Assembly (NCBI GenBank): GCA_025403435.1
Contig: CM046327.1
Coordinates: forward strand, 11,028,218 to 11,092,217
Length of the DNA stretch: 64,000 nucleotides
Direction of reading: 5' to 3'
Origin: Artocarpus heterophyllus
Taxonomy: Eukaryota > Streptophyta > Magnoliopsida > Rosales > Moraceae
The notes below the pieces were generated by a model, which was not told where the DNA came from, did no database searches, and saw only the letters and a list, made by a program, of their open reading frames with translations. Both the position numbers and the translations under genes were made by a program. This document shows, in pieces, positions 9,960 through 20,915 of the stretch (its first letter is position 1; each line of letters opens with the position of its first letter).

Positions 9960-10787
9960 TCATCCTTCAAGCTACGGAATTTTGTATATAACATACACTC
10001 TATAAACAACGCACATATTAACACTGACTGCAGCATATAATTGTTTCATTGTTTTGTTAGTCTCCGTTAGGATTAGTTGCTGCTTAATTTGGTTTTAGTT
10101 TTGTATATTCACATTCATGAAGTTAGACTATTAAGAGTTTTGACTTCTAAATAACTTGTCAATCTATTAAATGAAGTGATAGTATATTCTCTTTTTTTTT
10201 TTTTTTTTTTTTTTTGAGAAGTTGAGTGAACTAATCCTTTCAAGACTCTTCTGATTCCACTTTTTCCTCGTACCATAGCAGCACTTTGCAAATATAGCTA
10301 AATAATATTTTTATCCTGAACCTATTACGTGGCTTTTTTTTCACATAAAGAATTTTACGGAAAGGGGTGTTTGGCATGTTGGTTTATACCATGGTTTGGA
10401 CTTTTTTTTGTTTATAAACAGTATATAACTTTCACATGATATAACAATAACAAAAAATTGCTACAATGTAAAGTTCTCATATATTACAAAAAAACACTTT
10501 AAACCAATTGTTTTAAACATTTAGCCAAACATTTATAAAAGAGTGTTTAAAAAAGTGATAAAACTATTGGCTAAAATTACTTTCACTATAACATATGAAG
10601 ATATTATATTATAATAATTTTTTTTATTGTTACTGTAATATATAAAAACTTTATATTATTCATTATTCATAATTAAAGAAAGATCACTTAACTAAACAGC
10701 CTAGAAGAGTCATTATTTGCATAAATCACTGCCAGTTTAGCAATGAGACCCAGATACTGCTGGCCGGTTGGCACATCTTATGTTACG
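9960..10787. other. Intergenic DNA with poly-T and a MITE-like inverted repeat
   Basis: No gene is seen. A long T run lies at about 10191-10215. From 10367 to 10534 there is a foldback-like segment: gtgtttggcatgttggttta at one end and taaaccaattg..tagccaaacattt at the other. Within it are cttaca/ctacaatgtaaag motifs found in other copies in this window. Confidence 0.5.
10367..10534. repeat. MITE-like foldback with GTTTGGC ends
   Basis: Inverted ends of the type GTTTGGC..GCCAAAC with an inner TTGGTTTA/TAAACCAA pair. The middle (ttgctacaatgtaaagttctcatatatta) resembles stretches near 6180-6250, 23755-23825, 58560-58630 and 61080-61130. Confidence 0.45.
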
Positions 10788-11360
10788 TGGCATTCTCCTA
10801 GCCACGAATGTGGCAATTTTTTTGTTTTTTGAAAAAAAAAAAAAAAAGCTCCAGTTTTTGTGGCTAATGGCAAAAGCAACCCTTCAAGTGTGGAAGGGTC
10901 ACTTGAACCTTCTTATTGTCTTTTGAAGCAGAAAAAGTGTCTTTGGCCCATGACCGTTCACGAGGGTCATTTAATGACCTTTGGTATAAAGAAGAAAATG
11001 GACAAGTGCTTCAACAGTTGGAGCACGGCTAGTTAAAGCAAGCAAGCATAGGCCAACAAGTTAAGAGAAATGCCAAAATTCAAGTGTTATACTCTTTGGA
11101 TTCCAGTGCAGGGAGTAGAGAGTTTTGGGGTGCAAGGGGATTTTGAGTAAAGTGTTTTGGATATAACTGGGCTTTGGATTGTGAGCAGTATCTACCGGTG
11201 GCATTGTCATAAGTTTTTTTTACACAATGGAAATTTTTTTGTTGCTCTCTAAATGTGAACATAAGCTTATAACGGGACCACTATAAATCTATAGTGTACT
11301 TTTCAATACCTATTTTATATCATTTTATTTTATTGTCTATTTATTTTCTCCATATTAGTA
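10788..11360 (+). repeat. Copia 5' LTR copy
   Basis: Starts TGGCATTCTCCTAGCCACG and runs parallel to the 3' LTR through the gttggagcacgg, ggttccagtgca and taccggtgg blocks to ttattttctccatat. Its terminal few bases differ from the 3' LTR (which ends cgaca), where the inverted integrase segment joins. A TATA-like tataaa lies near 10985. Confidence 0.8.
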
Positions 11361-11881
11361 TTCTAGACCAACAAACAGGTATTGCTACCTCCATTACAAA
11401 ACCCAACATTTTAGCTTTGTTGAAGGTTACATCCCTACTAATGGTACACTTTAATGATTTTTCATCTTGACACCACAACTTATAAACTTTTTTTGAATAT
11501 CCAAGAAAAATACATTTCTTTTCCCTTGACTCAAGTTCGCCTTCATTTACATCAACATAAGAAGGACAATGAAGGGTTCTGAAATTATCATAATTAGCAG
11601 GGATACCTCACCAAACTTCTTTAGGAGTCTTAAAACCAATAGCAGAAGATGGACATCTGTTAAACAAATAACAAGCTATGCTAACAGCTTTAGCCCAGTG
11701 CACCTTGCTCTCTCTAGTAGAGTTCTATTCATTTGTTCTGCAAGCCCATTTTGTTGTGGAGTATGCCTCATCATGCGATGCCCGACAATGTCACGGGCAA
11801 TGTGGAGCTTGAGGTGGAGCCCTCAAAAGAAACCTCAAAAAATGTATAACAACATCTGAATAAGAAAAGTGGTACATAACA
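11361..11881 (-). pseudogene. Copia integrase fragment, inverted relative to its LTRs
   Basis: On the minus strand the region reads the Copia integrase signature NGLAEQMNRTLLERARCT (about 11690-11760), followed by KAVSIACYLFNRCPSSAIGF-like and a C-terminal CTISRDVTFNKAKML stretch near 11420-11460. Stops and frameshifts are present. Its direction is opposite to the LTRs and to the RT at 20916-22610. Either an internal inversion occurred or this belongs to another Copia copy joined here. Confidence 0.8.
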
Positions 11882-14077
11882 TGTAACACCCTGAAATTAA
11901 TTTAATGATATTAAATGTAAAATGGTGGATTAGTGTGCCATAATGAATATTTTAAACTTAATTTGATTATTTTGTGAAATTTTGAGTTTAAAGTTATTTC
12001 TCTTATTTTAATGATTTCTAAGGATTTCTTATTGTTTTAGATTGTTATTTTGAGTTTTAAAACAAAACAATTTGTCAAATGTCAAATATATTTGGTTTTA
12101 CAAAACCGTGGGCGGCACATGGTTTTCACACGGTAAAACAGCCCACATTTCTCTCTATATTTATTCTCTCTCTCACTCTTTCACTCAGCTCACTCTCTCT
12201 CTTCCTCTCTCTCTCACACGCTCTCCCTCACTCTCCCTTTCATCTCTCTCGGTCTCCCTCTTTCTTTCTCAATTTTTCCTCAAAATTTTGAAACAAAAAT
12301 TGAATCCAAGCCTCAGGTTAGCGAGTAGGAAGCTCGGGGACGTGATTTGGCAACCAAAAACGTGATTTAATCTTTGATTCGAGGTTAGTTTTGAAATTTC
12401 TAAACTTTTTCAAATTTTTAATTTTTCATGCATTTTTGAAATCTAAGTTTGTTTGAGCTTACGAAACCCTTGATTTGAGTTAAAGGAACTTAGAACAGCT
12501 AGGATCTACGCTTTGTTTGAAGAAAAATGGATTCAAATCAAAATTTTTCATTGTTCCTCATTTTTCACCATTTTCGGATTTCTTGGGATTTTGTGTTCAA
12601 ATCTTGTTTAAATGAGTTCAAAAGTGTCATATTATGTTTTTCTATCATCTATGAATGTTTTCCATGCCTGAGATTTGAGAAAAACATGTTAAAATCAAGA
12701 TTTGAGTTTTGGAAGACCCAAAACCTATGGCTAGAAATTTTGGGTTTTTTCAGTTCGGCAGGCCGGATTCAAAGGATCGACAGGCCGGATTCATCTATCC
12801 GACAGGCCAAACTTGGAGAATGTTCGGCCGACCAAACTTGGTCTCCGGCAGGCTGAACTGCATAGTTTGGCCGGTCGAAATAGGGCGTTCGGCAGGGCGA
12901 CTGAGCATGGAAAAATTTTGTGATTTTTCACTCGTTTTTACTATTTTGAACCCCGATTGAAATTTCAACCTTATATAATGATTTTATAAATACAAATGGC
13001 ACACTAGGACACCATAAAATAGTTTGGTGATGTAGAATATCTTGAGCTAGATAATGATAGACCTAATTGTTGTACGTTTAAGGGTGTACGTGGATCCGCG
13101 GAGCTAACGTATAGTGGACCTGGATTTCGGTGTAGGGCATCAGCACGAGTATTGAGGTATGACTTCTACCCTTTTTCTTTGGTAGCCCAATTTCAAATGA
13201 TTTCATCCTTAAAAAGGGTTTTTATCAAAATGCTTTTAACTATTGATTGAAAAGGGTTTTATCGGTTGTTTTATAAACCATGAATTGAGATAATCTACAT
13301 AATGAACTCCATAATGAACATAAATAAAAATACCTGGTAAGTGGGTTTTGAATAATGATAGAAAGAAATATGAGGGTATGATGCCATATCAGAGATCTGG
13401 TTGTGTAGAGTGCGACCTTGGGGGTAGGTCTTGAAACCCAGCTAAGCCACTACGGTGATAATTTATTCATGGTTTGCCCAGGAAAAAAAATGATGATCCT
13501 TCTGGTTGACCACTAAATCATTTTGGTAAGGAAAATTAAATGGACTTTACTCATTTACTTGATTTAATATATTTTCTGAATGATTTTTGAATAATGAATT
13601 AATTTTAAATTATAGTCCTACTGAGCCTTTCGCTCACAGTTTTGTTTGTTTTTAAATCCCCCCTAGGTGGATATTAGCTTAGGTTCAGAGAAGATTCCAC
13701 AGTCAGGACTCAGGAGCAGTAGGAGGACTTAGAAGATTATTTAAAATTTCCTAGATCTAGGCATGTAACCCCTTTTATTTTTTTTTTCTTCTACTTGGAC
13801 TATGGTTGTAATGTAATATTGTTAGTACCACGTGTGTGCACAAGATATAGGTCGATGGGACCTATTCTCGCTCGTTTTATTTCCTTGCTATTTTCTCATT
13901 AATTTGTTTGATTATCATATTTGCTTAATCAACATAAATGCTTGTTTAAAAAAAATTTCATATTTTTCTTATATTTCCATATTTAATTTAAATCCTTAAA
14001 TTCATGTTTTAATTTAAATCTCATTTATTTAATATAATTAAACGGCCACGTCACCTCCCGTATCCCGGGGCGTGACA
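11882..14077 (+). repeat. Gypsy 5' LTR, 2,196 bp
   Basis: TG..CA boundaries (TGTAACACC to GTGACA). It contains a long CT-rich tract at about 12140-12270, probably near the transcription start, and a GC-rich array of degenerate TTCGGC/GGCCGAA units at about 12755-12895. Open frames inside it are low-complexity and not genes. Confidence 0.9.
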
Positions 14078-14080
14078 GAA

Positions 14081-14092
14081 TGGTATCAGAGC
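14081..14092 (+). promoter_or_regulatory. Gypsy primer-binding site (initiator tRNA-Met)
   Basis: TGGTATCAGAGC, an exact match to the plant iMet primer-site consensus, four bases after the LTR end. Confidence 0.92.
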
Positions 14093-14182
14093 TCAAGGTT
14101 ACGAACTTTGGGAATTGTGCACACATAGGTATGACAATAAAATACCACTGACAGTCCAAATTTTGTTTTTAGAAGTGAGAGG

Positions 14183-15135
14183 ATGGCAACTAGGCGACAT
14201 TCCACAGCTGATGCCGAGTTCGAGAATGATGAGGGCATGATGAGGCAAATTCTGATACTAGCAGTCGACATGCATACTTTAACAAATTTCAACGTGCATC
14301 TGTTTCGACCTTCGATGGAAATGGGGATCCATAGGTAGCAGAATATTGGTTAGATTTGATCGTAAAGCATTTGAATACTCTTGGTGTGCCAGCCAAATAT
14401 CGTGTGGAATTTGCTACATATAAGCTTGAGGGTGGCGCAAATACTTGGTGGAAACAAGCTAAGCACTTGGAACGCAATGGTAATATTAGTTGGGACCGAT
14501 TTGAGGAACTGTTTATGATCGATATTTTTGCAAGAGTATAGGGACCAGAAGGTAGCTGAATTCTATAGACTACAACAGGGTGACTTGTCCATTCGGGAGT
14601 ACAAGGCAAGGTTTAATGAGTTAGCTAGATTTGCTCCATCGGTAATGGTATCGGAGCATGAGAGATGCATTAAGTTTCAGGATGGGCTCAAGGCTCCTAT
14701 TCGGCGTCAGGTGGTTGCCCTACGACTTAGAGTTTTGGGGAGCTTGTGTCGTCAGCGATATCTGTGGAAAATGATTATGGGCAGTACTGTGAGGATAGAG
14801 CAAGGACGTCAGGAGGGCCCCAGAGGAGCGACAGGAAGAGCACCAGTAGTCGTCCGACTCTGGGTAAGAATAAACAGGGCAACGCAAACAGCAGTAGCAG
14901 CAGTTCATCAAGTGGCGAGCGCAGTAATCCCTATAGCTTCCATTGTCATTATTGTCAGCATCCATGTCACATCAAGAGGAATTGCCCAGTCAGGAGTCCT
15001 CATTTGGATTTCAGACCGGAGAGGGAGCCAATAGTCAACCTCAGCCCCAGACTCTACCTCCGCCTCAACAGTTTCCCCAGCTCCAGTTCCCTCCTCAGCA
15101 GCCGCAGAATTTCCAGCGTAATGTCCCTTAGTATT
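14183..15135 (+). pseudogene. Gypsy gag (capsid/nucleocapsid), broken
   Basis: The ATG at 14183 opens the gag frame (MATRRHSTADAEFENDEG). A frameshift and a TAG (after GNGDP, where related proteins have Gln) interrupt it. A Retrotrans_gag domain follows: YRVEFATYKLEGGANTWW, then KVAEFYRLQQGDLSIREYKA and ELARFAPSVM. A CCHC zinc knuckle CHYCQHPCHIKRNC (CX2CX4HX4C) lies at about 14940-14990. The family packages element RNA into virus-like particles in the cytoplasm; this copy is disrupted in at least three places. Confidence 0.85.
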
Positions 15136-15251
15136 GAGCACCGAGTATAGCTAGCGTGCAATCGCCTCCGCCACAGTAGTTTCTATCGTCTAATCTGGGA
15201 TCTAGTAATGCTGGTAGAGGAAAAGGAAAAGCTCTAGTCCAAGTCCACGCG

Positions 15252-15690
15252 ATGGCGACAGGGAGTTCAGATGCCCACACCAACAATGCGGTCGTTGATG
15301 GTATGGTCTTGGTTTCTCAATCATTAGCTCACGTTTTGTTTGATATAGGTGCCACTTATTCTCTCATTTTGAGTTCCTTTGTACATGCCTTGGGATTAGA
15401 AATAGAAAAGTTTAATGAACCCCTATTTATAGCTTCACCCTTAGGGCAGGTGCGTGTGAATTGTATATGTAAAGCCTGTAAAATAAGGGTTGGGGATGAG
15501 ATTTTGAAGAGTGATTTGATTGTACTCCCTATGAGCTCATATGATATAATCCTAGGAATGGATTGGTTGTCCCGGTATAGTGCAGTTGTAGACTGCCAAC
15601 TTAGAAAAGTAACCCTAGTGTTTGATAAGGGAACGATGATCACCTACCAGGGTGGTGGTGATAGGTCGATGAGTGAGCGTCTTGTAAAGT
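15252..15690 (+). pseudogene. Gypsy aspartic protease domain
   Basis: The frame reads VLFDIGATYSLILSSFVHAL, where the family has a DTGA or DSGA catalytic motif. Here Thr is replaced by Ile, another C-to-T type change. The following IILGMDWLSRY block is the usual end of plant Gypsy proteases. The stretch is open up to the stop at 15975, so the damage is subtle. Confidence 0.82.
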
Positions 15691-15779
15691 CATGTCTCGG
15701 AGGGCGAAAGAACATGGTCTGTTATGCCCTTTTTGCGAGTCTTGATGTTGAGCCTAGTGTCTTGAGAAGAAATGCAGTG

Positions 15780-16700
15780 ATACCAGTGGTGGATGAATTC
15801 GAAGACGTCTTCCTCGACAAGTTGCCAGGATTACCACCGCATTGGGAAATCAAATTTAGTATTGAGTTATTTCTAGGTACGACACCAATTTTTGCAGCAC
15901 CTTATCGGATAGCGCTGGCAGAAATGAAGGAATTAAGAAATCAACTTCAGGAGCTTGCTGATAAGGGGTATATCTAGAATAGTATATCACCGTGGGGAGC
16001 ACCAGTTTTGTTCGCTAAGAAACATGATGGGACTCTCAGGTTGTGTATAGATTATCGGCAGCTGAATCGAGTCACGATGAAGAACAAGTATCCCTTTCCT
16101 AGGATCGATGAGTTGTTTGATCAGTTGAGAGGTTCATGATATTTCTTAAAGATTGATTTGCGTTCAGGGTACCATCAGTTCAGGATAAAGGAGCAGGATA
16201 TTCCCAAGATAACTTTCAGGACCCGGTATGGACATTTTGAGTTTTTAGTAATGTCGTTCGGGTTGACAAATGCTCCGACAGCTTTTATGGATTTGATGAA
16301 CAGGATATTCATGCCTTATTTGGATCAGCTCGTGATCGTGTTCATCGATGACATTCTAGTGTATTCTAAGACTTGGAAGGAGCATGAGCAACATCTCTGG
16401 ATCGTGCTTTAGACTCTGCGGGAGCACCAGTTGTATGCCAAGAAAGAAAAGTGCGAGTTTTGTTTAACAAAGGTCAAATTTCTGGGTCATGTCATCTCTG
16501 AGCATGGTATTTCGATGGATCCGTCCAAGATAGAAGCTATGGTGGAGTGGGAATGGCCAAGGAATGTAGTAGAGATTTGTAGTTTCTTGGATTTTACAGG
16601 GTACTATGGAAAATTTGTAAAGAATTTCTCGAAGATTGCTGCGCCGTTGACAAGATTGATCAGGAACAACGTCAGGTTTGAGTGGGATAAAGAGTGTGAG
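15780..16700 (+). pseudogene. Gypsy reverse transcriptase, with stops
   Basis: Order of motifs: DEFEDVFLDKLPGLPPHWEI at the start, [55 protein letters not shown], and the catalytic box [11 protein letters not shown] (Y/F-x-D-D intact), then FLGHVISEHGI. Stops occur at about 15975, 16138 and 16410. The catalytic aspartates survive, but the frame does not. Confidence 0.88.
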
Positions 16701-17130
16701 CTTGCTTTTTAGGAATTGAAGAATCGGTTGACTTCAGCACTAGTGTTGATTATTCCCAGCAGTAGCAAGCCATACGAGATTTACACAGACGCTTCAAGAC
16801 GCGAGCTTGGATACGTGTTGATGCAGCATAGATGCGTGGTGGCGTATGGATCGAGACAGCTATGGCATCATGAGCGAAATTATCCTACTCATGACTTGGA
16901 GCTTGCGGCGGTGATTCACGCGCTGAAGATTTGGAGATGTTATTTGTATGAGGCGACATTTCAGGTTTTCTCCTATCATAAGAGTTTGAGGTATCTGTTC
17001 ACTCAAAAGGATCTCAACTTGAGGCAGCGGAGATAGATGGAGTACATGGAGGATTATAACTTCACGTTGCAGTATCATCTCGGAAAGGCTAATGTGGTTG
17101 CGGATGCGCTTAGCAGGAAATCTTTAGAAA
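16700..17130 (+). pseudogene. Gypsy RNase H domain, with stops
   Basis: [16 protein letters not shown] carries the first catalytic Asp. [20 protein letters not shown] gives the Glu/Asp region, and [17 protein letters not shown] ends the domain. Stops occur at about 16711 and 17035 (the latter fits a lost Trp codon). Confidence 0.85.
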
Positions 17131-17369
17131 TTCTCACCTGTTTGGCTCTTGAGGATTGGAATAGGGATACGATAGTGAGTGAGTACGGGCTGCAGTATTA
17201 TGAAGACCATGATCGAGTTTTGATGTACCATATGGAGACGTCCCCAGCTCTTGTTCAGATGGTGAAGCAGAATCAATGGCAGGATCAGTATTTGCAGGGA
17301 ATCTGGATACGGATTCAGAACGAAGAGCAGTTCGATGAGTAGAGAGTGCATGCAGATGGATCGTTACAC

Positions 17370-18670
17370 TTTCGGGAGCGTCTAGCAGTCGTCGAGGTGA
17401 TGAAAGCCGTCATGGATGAAGCCCATAGGTCCCAATTCGCCATTCATCCAGGGAGCACGAAGATGTATTGAGATTTGAAAAGGCAATATTGGTGGAGAGG
17501 TATGAAGAAAGATGTTTGAGAATACGTGTCCAAGTGTACGATGTGTCTTCAGGTGAAAGCCGAGCATCAGAAGCCAGTAGGTCAGCTTCAACCGCTTCCT
17601 ATTCCAGGGTGGAAATGAGAGCATGTGATGATGGACTTTCTTACAGGTTTGCCAAGGACGGAGCAGCGGCATGATGCAGTTTGGGTCGTGGTCGATAGGT
17701 TGACGAAATCGGCGCATTTCATTTCATTCAAGTCGACATGTTCGATGAGGATTCTCGGGGACTTGTATCTGCAGAATATAGTAAGATTGCATGGAGTTCC
17801 TTTGTCCATCACATCTGATCGAGACACCAGGTTTAATGCTAAGTACTGGAGGAGCATTCAGGAGGCTTTAGGTACAGATTTGAACTTCAGTACGGCGTTT
17901 CATCCTTAGACTGATGGGCAGTATGATCGGGTTATTCAGATTTTTGAAGACATATTGTGTGCTTGTTCATTAGATTTTGGCGAGAATTGGAAGAAATATT
18001 TACATCTGGCAGAATTTGCGTACAACAACAGCTATCAGTCGAGTATTGGTATGGCACCGTTTGAGGGTTGTATGGGCAACCGTGTAGGTCACCAGTGTGT
18101 TGGGCAAAACTGAAAGATAGGATTATTCTTGGGCCAGATGAGATCCGTGATAGCAACAAGAAAGTCATTGTAATTCGAGATCGATTGAGGCCAACTCAGA
18201 GTCGACAGAAGAGTTATGCTGATAGGCGACATTGACCCTTGGAATTTGCAGTAGGAGATTTTGTTCTCTTAAAAGTATCGCCTCGTAAAGGTATTATGCT
18301 GTTCGGAGTGAGTGAAAAGCTTGTACCGAGATATGTTGGACCGTTCGAGATCACTCAGCATGTTAGTGTGGTTGCTTATCAACTCGACCTTCTGCCCAAA
18401 CTTCTCATGTTCACGATATGTTCTATGTATCAATGCTTAGGAAGTGTCCGCCAGAGCAGGGTAAGGTAGTTTCATTTTGTGATGTGTAGGTTCAGGAAGA
18501 TACGACATACGAGGAAGTGCTAGTTTAGATTATCGATCGAAAAGTGATCAGTTTGCATCGTCAAGATATACCATTGGTAAAGGTCGTGTGGCAGCATCAC
18601 GAGGTTGATGAGGCCACTTGGGAGTTAGAGACCAGCATGCGGGAGTTATATCCGCATATGTTTTGTTTCT
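17370..18670 (+). pseudogene. Gypsy integrase with chromodomain-like C-terminus, with stops
   Basis: The HHCC finger is seen as AHRSQFAIHPGSTKMY and CTMCLQVKAEH. The DDE core has Asp in MMDFLTGLPRT and Asp in SITSDRDTRF, but the third position reads DGQYDRVIQ, where the family has Glu (E to D). Downstream are KLVPRYVGPFEI and the chromovirus tail IPLVKVVWQHHEVDEATW at about 18560-18640. Stops fall in the finger and before DGQ. The family tail directs insertion to certain chromatin; that is general knowledge, not tested here. Confidence 0.85.
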
Positions 18671-18720
18671 AAAATAATTTGTAAATTTCGAGGGCGAAAT
18701 TTCTTTTAGGGGTGGAGAGT

Positions 18721-20915
18721 TGTAACACCCCGAAATTAATTTAATGATATTAAATGTCAAATAGTAGATTAGTGTGTCATAATGAATATTTTAAACTTAA
18801 TTTGATTATTTTGTGAAATTTTGAGTTTAAAGTTATTTCTCTTATTTTAATGATTTCTAAGGATTTCTTATTGTTTTAGATTGTTATTTTGAGTTTTAAA
18901 ACAAAACAATTTGTCAAATGTCAAATATATTTGGTTTTACAAAACCATAGGCGGCACATGGTTTTCACACGGTAAAACCGCCCACATTTCTCTCTCTATT
19001 TATTCTCTCTCTCACTCTCTCACTCAGCTCATGCTCTCTCTTCCTCTCTCTCTCACACGCTCTCCCTCACTCTCCCTCTCATCTCTCTCAGTCTCCCTCT
19101 TTCTCCCTCAATTTTCCTCAAAATTTTGAAATAAAAATTGAATCCAAGCCTCGGGTTAGCAAGTAAGAAGCTCAGGGACGTAATTTGGCAACCGAAAACA
19201 TGATTTAAAGCTTCAATTCGAGGTTAGTTTTGAAATTTCTAAACTTTTTTAATTTTTTAATTTTTCATGCATTTTTGAAATCTAAGTTTGTTTGAGCTTA
19301 CGAAACCCTTGATTTGAGTTAAGGGAACTTAGAACAGGTATGATCTATGCTTTGTTTGAAGAAAAACGGATTCGAATCAAAATTTTTCATTTTTCCTCAT
19401 TTTTCACCATTTTCAGATTTCTTGGGATTTTGTGTTCAAATCTTATTTAAATGAGTTCAAAAGTGTCCTATTATGTTTTTCTATCGTCTATAAATGTTTT
19501 CCATGCCTGAGATTTGAGAAAAACATGTTCAAATCAAGATTTGGGTTTTGGGAGACGCAAAATCCATGGCTGAAAATTCTAGGTTTTTCCAGTTCGACCG
19601 GCCGAACTTCGTGTTTGGCAAGCTAGATTCATCTGTCAGGCAGGCCGAACCTGGAGAATGTTCGGCAGACCGGACTTGTTCTCCAGCAGATCGAACTGCA
19701 TAGCTCGACCGGCCGAAACAGGGCGTCTGCCAGGCCGACTAAGCATGGAAAAATTTTGTGATTTTTCACTCGTTTTTACTGTTTTGAACCCTGATTGAAA
19801 TTTCAACCTTATATAATGATTTTATAGATACAAATGACACACTAGGACACCATAAAATAGTTTGGTAATGTAGAATATCTTGAGCTAGATGATGATAGAC
19901 CTAATTGTTGTATGTTTAAGGGTGTACGTGGATCCAAGGAGCTAATGTATAGCGGATCCGAATTTCGGTGTGGGGCACAGGCACGAGTATTGAGGTAAGA
20001 CTTTTACCCTTTTTCTTTGGTAGCCCAGTTTCAAATGATTTTGTCCTTAAAAAGGGTTTTTATCAAAATGCTTTTAACGGTTGATTGAAAAGGGTTTTAT
20101 CGGTTGTTTTATAAACCATGAATTGAGATGATCTACATAATGAACTCCATAATGAACATAAATAAAAATACTTGGTAAGTGGGTTTTGAATAATGATAGA
20201 AAGAAATATGAGGGCATGATGCCATATCAGAGATCGGGTCGTGTAGAGTGCGACTTTGGGGGCAGGTCCTGAAACCCAGCTGGGCCACTACGGTGGTGAT
20301 TTATTTATGGTTTGCCCAGGAAAAGAAAATGATGATCCTTTTGGTTGACCACTAAATGATTTTGGTAAGGAAAATTAAATGGACTTTACTCATTTACTTA
20401 ATTTAATATATTTTCTGAATGATTTTTGAATAATGAATTGTTTTTAAATTATAGTCCTACTGAGCCTTTCGCTCACAATTTTGTTTGCTTTTAAATCCCT
20501 CCCTAGGTGGATATCAGCTTAGGTTCAGAGAAGATTCCACAGACAGGACTCAGGAGCAGTAGGAGGACTTAGAAGAGTATTTAAAATTTCGTAGATCAAG
20601 GCATGTAACCCCTTTTATTTTCTTTTCTTCTACTTGGACTGTGGTTGTAATGTAATATTGTCAGTACCATGTGTATGCAGAAGATGTGGGTCGGTGGGAC
20701 CCATTCTCGCTCGTTTTATTTACTTGCTATTTTCTCATTAATTTTTTTGATTATCATATTTGCTTAATCAACATAAATGCTTGTTTAAAAAAAAATCATA
20801 TTTTTCTCATATTTTCATATTTAATTTAAATCCTTAAATTCATGTTTTAATTTAAATCTCGTTTATTTAATATAATTAAGCAGCCACGTCACCTCCTGTA
20901 TCCCGGGGCATGACA
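18721..20915 (+). repeat. Gypsy 3' LTR, 2,195 bp
   Basis: Direct copy of the LTR at 11882, preceded by the polypurine tract ggggtggagag. CT-rich block at about 18985-19110 and GC-rich degenerate array at about 19590-19735. Confidence 0.9.

Larger units (their letters stand above)
11882..20915 (+). mobile_element. Ty3/Gypsy chromovirus-like LTR retrotransposon (Tekay-like), nested in Copia
   Basis: Two direct LTRs (11882-14077 and 18721-20915, 2,196 and 2,195 bp) both begin TGTAACACC and end TGACA. A tRNA-Met primer site follows the first and a polypurine tract (ggggtggagag) precedes the second. The interior order gag, protease, RT, RNase H, integrase is that of Gypsy. The C-terminal stretch IPLVKVVWQHHEVDEATWEL is typical of Tekay/Del-type chromoviruses. 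Flanking taaca (11877-11881) and caaca (20916-20920) are a 5-bp target duplication with one change. I count five differences over the first 120 bp of the two LTRs, so insertion is not ancient. The coding region is dead through stops. Confidence 0.92.

Noticed and set aside
12072..12365. Ser/Leu-rich plus-strand frames in the LTR (also at 18911-19129)
   Set aside because: They come from the CT-rich tract of the Gypsy LTR and appear in both LTR copies.
12755..12895. CpG-island promoter of a gene
   Set aside because: Occurs at the same place in all four Gypsy LTRs; part of the element, not a separate promoter.
14289..14609. 106-codon minus-strand frame
   Set aside because: Antisense of the Gypsy gag.
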